A DNA stretch of 30,230 bases from contig JAOABO010000004.1 in assembly GCA_026418315.1 (NCBI GenBank), forward strand, positions 1-30,230. The letters are read 5' to 3'. The notes beneath the pieces are model-generated. The model ran no database searches, had not been told where the DNA came from, and was given only the letters and a program-made list of their open reading frames with translations. Below are positions 25,592-30,230 of this stretch, piece by piece (position 1 is the first letter of the stretch; each line of letters begins with the position of its first letter). Both the position numbers and the translations under genes were made by a program. This DNA is from Bacteroidia bacterium. Its GTDB lineage: Bacteria; Bacteroidota; Bacteroidia; B-17B0; Aurantibacillaceae.

Positions 25592-25662
25592 AGGTTCCGA
25601 GCGGATTCGAACCGCTGTACAAGGTTTTGCAGACCTCTGCCTAGCCACTCGGCCACGGAACC
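25592..25662 (-). tRNA. tRNA-Cys (anticodon GCA)
   Basis: The minus strand folds as a 71-nt cloverleaf. The acceptor arm GGTTCCG pairs with CGGAACC. The anticodon stem GAGGT pairs with ACCTT (one G-T pair) around loop CTGCAAA, giving anticodon GCA. The T-arm AGCGG/CCGCT encloses TTCGAAT. The discriminator is U, as expected for cysteine tRNA. The 3' CCA is not encoded and must be added. Confidence 0.97.
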
Positions 25663-25694
25663 ATGATATAATAAAGTGCCTTAATTAGGTGCTG

Positions 25695-25727
25695 CAAATG
25701 TACATTAAAAAATTCAATTTCAACAAA
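25695..25727 (-). promoter_or_regulatory. Promoter of the tRNA-Cys/kdsB unit
   Basis: On the minus strand TTTG (25724-25727) and TACATTTG (25695-25702) are exact matches to the Bacteroidota -33 and -7 elements, with a 21-nt spacer. The -7 box is 32 nt upstream of the tRNA 5' end. This is the best promoter in the window. Confidence 0.75.
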
Positions 25728-25814
25728 CTATAAAAAAAATTATCAAAATAACTATCTGTTCAATTAAAACACCAATCATTAAAAATAAAAAGTTTTTTAT
25801 ATTTTGAAATAGTC

Positions 25815-25846
25815 ATTGGCTTCCAAGTATTTTTTCCTTACTTTTA
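25815..25846 (+). promoter_or_regulatory. Promoter of the hpt-adk-obgE operon
   Basis: ATTG (25815-25818) and TACTTTTA (25839-25846, seven of eight to TAnnTTTG) are 20 nt apart, 17 nt before the hpt ATG at 25864. Confidence 0.5.
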
Positions 25847-25863
25847 CGCGGCAAAAAATAAAA

Positions 25864-26403
25864 ATGGACATTGTTCAATTGCATGATAAAAAATTCCGGT
25901 TATACATTCCAGATAGTGAGATTCAAAAAATAGTACAAAAAATTGCTCTATCTTTGGAAAAAGATTATAGCACCTTTAAAAACCCTTTGTTTTTAGTTAT
26001 CTTAAATGGCTCTTTTATGTTTGCTTCCGATTTAATGAAGCACTTTAAATTGCCTTGCGAAATATCTTTTGTACGCTTTACTTCATATCAAAACACACAA
26101 AGCACCGGTATTGTAAAAGAATTAATTGGATTGAACGAAGATGTGTCTGATAGAACCGTTATTGTGATAGAAGATATTATTGATACCGGACATACTCTTC
26201 ATAAAATTATACAAACCTTGCAAAAACATAATAATAAAGATTACCGCATCGCTACGGTATTTTTTAAACCTAATTCATATCAATTAAATTATCCTATACA
26301 CTACGTGGGAAAACAAATTCCCAATGATTTTATAGTAGGATATGGCCTTGATTATAATGGTTTAGGAAGAAATTTATCTAATGTTTATGTATTACATCAA
26401 TAA
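25864..26403 (+). CDS. hpt: Hypoxanthine phosphoribosyltransferase
   Basis: A 179-residue type I phosphoribosyltransferase for purine salvage (hypoxanthine, probably guanine, plus PRPP). The PRPP-binding motif is VIVIEDIIDTGHTL, and the loop region LVILNGSFMFASDLMKH and YNGLGRNL near the C-terminus fit the family. The ATG at 25864 is chosen because the frame from 25816 would add 16 residues and cover the promoter. adk starts 12 bp after the stop. Confidence 0.93.
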   Translation: MDIVQLHDKKFRLYIPDSEIQKIVQKIALSLEKDYSTFKNPLFLVILNGSFMFASDLMKHFKLPCEISFVRFTSYQNTQSTGIVKELIGLNEDVSDRTVIVIEDIIDTGHTLHKIIQTLQKHNNKDYRIATVFFKPNSYQLNYPIHYVGKQIPNDFIVGYGLDYNGLGRNLSNVYVLHQ

Positions 26404-26415
26404 TAAAACAAGTGT

Positions 26416-26994
26416 ATGTTGAACATAATTTTAATAGGCCCCCCGGGTTCAGGTAAAGGAACACAAGCCAAACAAATAAGTACCAAATATAATTTAAAGC
26501 ATTTATCTACAGGAGATATTTTAAGAAACGAAGTAAAGAATCAAACACCTTTGGGCTTACAAGCCAAATCTATTATGGACAAAGGAGAATTGGTAAGTGA
26601 TGAAATAGTAATCGGAATGATAAAAAATTTTATTGATAATGCTACAGGAGCAAACGGGTTTTTATATGATGGCTTTCCCCGAACCGTAGCACAAGCAGAA
26701 GCATTAAACAAAATGTTGCAGCAAAAAGATATGTTGGTAAACGCAATTATATTCATGGATGCCCCTGAAAAGGTCTTTATAGAAAGAATGCAAAAAAGAG
26801 CAGAAATAGAAGGAAGAACGGATGATGCTGACATTAATGTTATCAGAAAAAGGCTGGTAGAATATTATGAAAAAACCTTTCCCGTTAAAGAATATTACGA
26901 AAAATATTTTACGAATGCTTTTCATACTATCAATGCCAATCAAGAGGTAGAGAATGTTTTTAATGATATTTGCAAAGTAATAAATAATCTTTGA
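26416..26994 (+). CDS. adk: Adenylate kinase
   Basis: A 192-residue enzyme that balances ATP, ADP and AMP. The P-loop is GPPGSGKGT (8-16); the AMP-binding region is LSTGDILRNEV and the nucleotide motif DGFPRTVAQAEAL is present. The lid is short (RAEIEGRTDD), without the zinc-binding cysteines of long-lid enzymes. It is the second gene of the hpt operon; obgE follows after 19 bp. Confidence 0.96.
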   Translation: MLNIILIGPPGSGKGTQAKQISTKYNLKHLSTGDILRNEVKNQTPLGLQAKSIMDKGELVSDEIVIGMIKNFIDNATGANGFLYDGFPRTVAQAEALNKMLQQKDMLVNAIIFMDAPEKVFIERMQKRAEIEGRTDDADINVIRKRLVEYYEKTFPVKEYYEKYFTNAFHTINANQEVENVFNDICKVINNL

Positions 26995-27013
26995 TTAAAT
27001 TGTTCATAGAGTT

Positions 27014-28021
27014 GTGGAGACCAATTTCGTTGATTATGTAAAAATTTGCTGCAGAAGTGGCAAAGGCGGAGATGGTGCTGTTCATTTTCATAGAGATAAA
27101 TTTACTACCAAAGGTGGTCCTGATGGAGGCGATGGGGGCCGGGGAGGACATATCATATTGAGGGGAAACAAGCAATTATGGACACTCTTGCATTTGAAAT
27201 ACCGTAAACATGTGATAGCTGAAGATGGCGAAAATGGAGGTAAAAGCAATATGACAGGCAAATCAGGAAAAGATGTGATATTAGAAGTACCCCTTGGCAC
27301 CATTGCCAAAAATGCTGAAACCGGTGAAGTGGAAGGAGAAATCACAGAAGATGGACAAGAAATAATACTGGTGCGTGGCGGAAGAGGCGGGTTAGGCAAC
27401 GCCCATTTTGCTACTCCATCGCGTCAGGCACCCCGTTTTGCACAAGAAGGAGAACCAGGAAAATCAGAATGGAAAATTTTAGAACTAAAAATATTGGCAG
27501 ATGTGGGATTGGTAGGTTTTCCCAATGCCGGAAAATCTACATTACTTTCCGTACTTACCGCTGCCAAGCCCGAAATAGCCAATTATCCTTTTACCACCCT
27601 TGTGCCACAACTTGGTATTGTTCAATACAGGGACTTTAAAAGTTTTGTAATGGCCGATTTGCCAGGCCTTATAGAGGGTGCTAGTGAAGGTAGAGGATTG
27701 GGGCACCGTTTTTTAAGGCACGTAGAAAGAAACTCTGTTTTACTTTTTGTGATTTCTGCCGAAAATGCCAATATCTTTGAAGAGTACAAAGTGCTGCTAA
27801 ACGAATTAAAACTTTACAATCCTGATTTGCTGAATAAAAAAAGATTGTTGGCTATTAGCAAAGCAGATTTGTTGGACGAAGAACTGATGAGTGAACTTTC
27901 TAAAGAACTCAATAAAAAATTAAAAGGAAAAAATAAATTGCCTTATTTATTTATCTCCTCTCACACAGGGTTTAACCTTGAAAAACTAAAAGACGAATTG
28001 TGGAAAATTTTAAATGAATAA
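27014..28021 (+). CDS. obgE: Obg-family GTPase
   Basis: A 335-residue ribosome-associated GTPase needed for 50S assembly. It has a glycine-rich N-terminal Obg fold (CRSGKGGDGAVHF, GGPDGGDGGRGG) and a G domain with GFPNAGKST (about residue 166), ADLPGLIEGA and SKAD. It ends at the G domain: there is no C-terminal OCT extension. The start is GTG at 27014; no in-frame ATG is near. The ATG of the next gene overlaps its end by 8 bp. Confidence 0.95.
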   Translation: METNFVDYVKICCRSGKGGDGAVHFHRDKFTTKGGPDGGDGGRGGHIILRGNKQLWTLLHLKYRKHVIAEDGENGGKSNMTGKSGKDVILEVPLGTIAKNAETGEVEGEITEDGQEIILVRGGRGGLGNAHFATPSRQAPRFAQEGEPGKSEWKILELKILADVGLVGFPNAGKSTLLSVLTAAKPEIANYPFTTLVPQLGIVQYRDFKSFVMADLPGLIEGASEGRGLGHRFLRHVERNSVLLFVISAENANIFEEYKVLLNELKLYNPDLLNKKRLLAISKADLLDEELMSELSKELNKKLKGKNKLPYLFISSHTGFNLEKLKDELWKILNE

Positions 28022-28481
28022 TATGAAAATACAAGCACAAACACCACAGGAATACATACAACAACTTCCGGATGATAGAAAATTGATTATGGAAAACTTG
28101 CGAAAAGTTATCAAAGAAAATCTACCAAAAGGATTTGAAGAAACAATTAGTTATGGCATGATTACCTACGTTGTACCGCATCAACTATACCCAAAAGGGT
28201 ATCATTGTAATCCCAAACAAGCATTGCCATTTATCAGCATAGCGTCTCAAAAAAACTTTATAGCTATTTACCACATGGGTTTATATGCACAGCCGGAGTT
28301 ATTAAAATGGTTTTCTGAACAGTATTCCAAACAATTTAAATACAAATTAGATATGGGAAAAAGCTGCCTGCGATTTAAAAAGAACGAGCAAATACCCTAT
28401 GAACTGATAGGAGAATTTTGTCAAAAAATTTCTCCTGCTCAATGGATAGAACTGTATGAAAGGCAGTTTATTAAAAAATAG
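28014..28481 (+). CDS. DUF1801 (YdhG-like) protein
   Basis: A 155-residue soluble protein matching DUF1801: TPQEYIQQLPDDRKLIMENLRKVI at the N-terminus, then ETISYGMITYVVP, FISIASQKNFIAIYHMG and GKSCLRFKK. The fold is small alpha/beta; the function of the family is not established. It overlaps the obgE stop by 8 bp (a second ATG at 28023 would avoid overlap), so it is the last gene of the hpt operon. No clear terminator follows before the rmuC promoter. Confidence 0.85.
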   Translation: MNNMKIQAQTPQEYIQQLPDDRKLIMENLRKVIKENLPKGFEETISYGMITYVVPHQLYPKGYHCNPKQALPFISIASQKNFIAIYHMGLYAQPELLKWFSEQYSKQFKYKLDMGKSCLRFKKNEQIPYELIGEFCQKISPAQWIELYERQFIKK

Positions 28482-28554
28482 TACTCATTAATCAGCCCCT
28501 TATTAAATCCCCTCTTTAAGAATAAAAGACATTCTGTTTTCAAAAAAATAGATG

Positions 28555-28562
28555 TACTTTTG
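28555..28562 (+). promoter_or_regulatory. -7 element of rmuC
   Basis: TACTTTTG matches TAnnTTTG exactly and lies 11 nt before the rmuC ATG, so the transcript would be nearly leaderless. A TCTG at 28533-28536 is a poor -33 candidate with 18 nt spacing. Confidence 0.5.
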
Positions 28563-28573
28563 TAACAAAAAAT

Positions 28574-29971
28574 ATGCTATTGCTTCTGGTTGCTTTGACT
28601 GTGTTATTTGCCATTCTCGGTACTTTTTTTTATTTCAGATACCAACAAGTTAGTAATGAAGTAAAGGAATTACAAGAAAAATACGATGGATTACTTATTG
28701 AAAATAAAGATTTAAAGCAGAAAAATGAGGAATTATCACAAAAATACATTGAAAACAAAACACTTGTAAGTACCCTTGAAACCCAGTTACAATCAGAAGA
28801 AAATGAAAAAAACAGTAAAGAACAAGAAATAAAGAACTTACAAGAAAAAATAACAAAATTATCTTCGGACAATGCAAGCTATTTGGAAAAAATAAAAACA
28901 CTAGAAACTGCCTTACAAACACAAAAACAGGAATTACTGAATTTGCAGGAACAATTCCGCAAAGAATTTGAACTGATTTCAAAAAACTTATTGGAACAAA
29001 ATGCTATTAAGCTTGAAGAAAAAAACCAACAAAGCATTACACATATTCTATCTCCTGTAAAAGATGTCTTGCAACAAAATGTACAGCAAATTAAAGAAAT
29101 TGAGCAGAGAATACAAAAATATTATGATAATGAAAACAAAGAAAGAGCTTCTTTAAAAACAGTAGTAGAAGAATTAACAAAACGAAGTGAAGAAGTAAAA
29201 CTAACAGCCGAAAAATTAGCAAATGCCCTCACTACACAAGTAAAATATCAGGGCAACTGGGGCGAGTTTATTTTAGAAAAACTTTTAGAAATATCCGGCC
29301 TTCAGGAAGGTATTCATTTTGTAACACAACAAAAAAGTGACGACAAACAACCTGATGTTACCATACTGCTACCCAATCAAAAACATATTATTATTGACTC
29401 TAAAATGACCTTGTCTTCTTTTGTGGAGTATCAATCGGCCACAACCGAAGAAGAGAAAAACAAATTTGCAAATGAAATCATAAAATCTATAGAACAACAC
29501 ATAGACAATTTAAGCAATAAAGAATACGAAAAAATCTATAATCTACACTCTGTAGATTTTGTTTTAATGTTTGTACCCATTGAACCTATTATCAACATTA
29601 TACATCAATACAAGCCCGAAATATATAACTTAGCTATTCGCAAAAAAGTATTGATGGTATCACCCACTTCATTGCTTGCTACGCTTAAAGCGATTTATTT
29701 TGTGTGGCAGCAGGAGCATCAAAGAAAAGAATTTGAGAACATTATTATTGAAATAGGTAAATTGTATGAAAAACTTAGAGTATTTATTGATAAGCATTTT
29801 ACAAAAATAAAAGATGCTCTGCAGGCAGCTACAAACGCTTATGAGGAAGCCGAAAAATCATTGGTTACAGGCAAAGGCAATGCACTAAGTATTATAGAGA
29901 AAAAAATAAAACCATTTATTCAGCCAAAAGAAAATATTACCAAACTTTTACCCGAAAACGATGAAGAATAA
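28574..29971 (+). CDS. rmuC: DNA recombination protein RmuC
   Basis: A 465-residue protein of the RmuC family, linked to limiting recombination at inverted repeats. One N-terminal membrane helix (about 2-18, LLLLVALTVLFAILGTFF) is followed by a long coiled coil (about 25-200). A nuclease-like domain follows, with KYQGNWGEFILEKLLEISGL (about 225) and DSKMTLSSFVEY (about 275), as in the PD-(D/E)xK-related core. The 3' end overlaps the next gene, a permease, by 11 bp. Confidence 0.92.
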   Translation: MLLLLVALTVLFAILGTFFYFRYQQVSNEVKELQEKYDGLLIENKDLKQKNEELSQKYIENKTLVSTLETQLQSEENEKNSKEQEIKNLQEKITKLSSDNASYLEKIKTLETALQTQKQELLNLQEQFRKEFELISKNLLEQNAIKLEEKNQQSITHILSPVKDVLQQNVQQIKEIEQRIQKYYDNENKERASLKTVVEELTKRSEEVKLTAEKLANALTTQVKYQGNWGEFILEKLLEISGLQEGIHFVTQQKSDDKQPDVTILLPNQKHIIIDSKMTLSSFVEYQSATTEEEKNKFANEIIKSIEQHIDNLSNKEYEKIYNLHSVDFVLMFVPIEPIINIIHQYKPEIYNLAIRKKVLMVSPTSLLATLKAIYFVWQQEHQRKEFENIIIEIGKLYEKLRVFIDKHFTKIKDALQAATNAYEEAEKSLVTGKGNALSIIEKKIKPFIQPKENITKLLPENDEE

Positions 29972-30230
29972 AGAACTTATACTACAAGCCATACAAAGCA
30001 TTAAAGCCAATTTATTGAGGTCCTCTCTTACTATGTTGATTATCGCCATAGGCATCATGGCATTAGTTGGCATTTTATCTGCCATTGATGCTATTAAAGC
30101 AAGCATTAACAACGAATTTTCAGGATTAGGAGCTAATACTTTTTTCATTACAGAAAAAACAGAAACAATAAAAAAAGGAGGTAGATTTAGACCTAAAAAA
30201 ATTTCTTCTCCAATAACTTATTATCAAGCC
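29961..30230 (+). CDS. MacB/FtsX-family ABC transporter permease (N-terminal part)
   Basis: The ATG at 29961 opens a frame that runs to the window end (90 codons) with MKNKELILQAIQSIKANLLR, a transmembrane helix (about 24-44, SSLTMLIIAIGIMALVGILS) and the start of the periplasmic MacB core domain (SINNEFSGLGANTFFI). This is the N-terminus of permeases that work with a MacB- or LolD-like ATPase in export or lipoprotein handling. The first 11 bp lie within rmuC. The substrate and the ATPase gene are outside the window. Confidence 0.88.
   Translation, partial: MKNKELILQAIQSIKANLLRSSLTMLIIAIGIMALVGILSAIDAIKASINNEFSGLGANTFFITEKTETIKKGGRFRPKKISSPITYYQA

Noticed and set aside
25580..25648. N-terminal extension of kdsB upstream of the ATG at 25579
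   Set aside because: It lies over the tRNA-Cys gene; the conserved KdsB N-terminus begins at 25579, so this open frame is fortuitous.

Overview
The window is an AT-rich stretch of a Bacteroidota chromosome, probably an environmental Chitinophagales- or Sphingobacteriales-like lineage. Three things support this. Two secreted proteins end in type IX secretion (T9SS) type A sorting domains. Several genes have Bacteroidota-type promoters (-33 TTG/TTTG, -7 TAnnTTTG) and lack clear Shine-Dalgarno sequences. Families typical of the phylum are present: DUF3127, a two-subunit methylmalonyl-CoA mutase, and a LytTR two-component system with a beta-propeller sensor. The family assignments were read from the protein sequences; no database search was run. 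No prophage, insertion sequence or CRISPR array is visible.

Layout. 1-995 is the 3' end of a topoisomerase IV subunit A gene. 1250-3047 holds a dolichol-phosphate-mannose-synthase-like glycosyltransferase followed by a secreted PD40 beta-propeller protein. 3087-5001 (minus) is plsX-fabH, which feeds phospholipid and fatty acid synthesis. 5118-6426 (plus) holds a flavin-reductase-like protein and a DUF3127 protein whose C-terminus mimics the acidic tip of SSB; it ends at a strong hairpin shared with the convergent gene. 6538-11241 (minus) holds a LytS/LytTR-type sensor kinase and response regulator and a LamG-domain T9SS cargo protein.

A 314-bp intergenic region full of inverted repeats (11242-11555) separates the kinase from a co-directional run: gyrB, rnpA, a single-TM protein, mutA, mutB, topA (11556-20546). 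On the minus strand from 24733 to 20590 come a cytochrome c/copper monooxygenase-like T9SS protein, a PpiD-like chaperone and a 2Fe-2S ferredoxin. tRNA-Cys and kdsB (25662-24821, minus) share a good promoter. Divergent from them is hpt-adk-obgE-DUF1801 (25864-28481), then rmuC and the start of a MacB/FtsX-type ABC permease that runs off the window.

Most of the content is housekeeping: DNA topology, nucleotide salvage, envelope lipids and lipopolysaccharide, propionate metabolism, and periplasmic folding. I did not find a clearly new multi-gene system. The best second-look items are the nested inverted repeats upstream of gyrB, the heme/copper T9SS protein that keeps all six candidate copper ligands, and the SSB-like tail of the DUF3127 protein.
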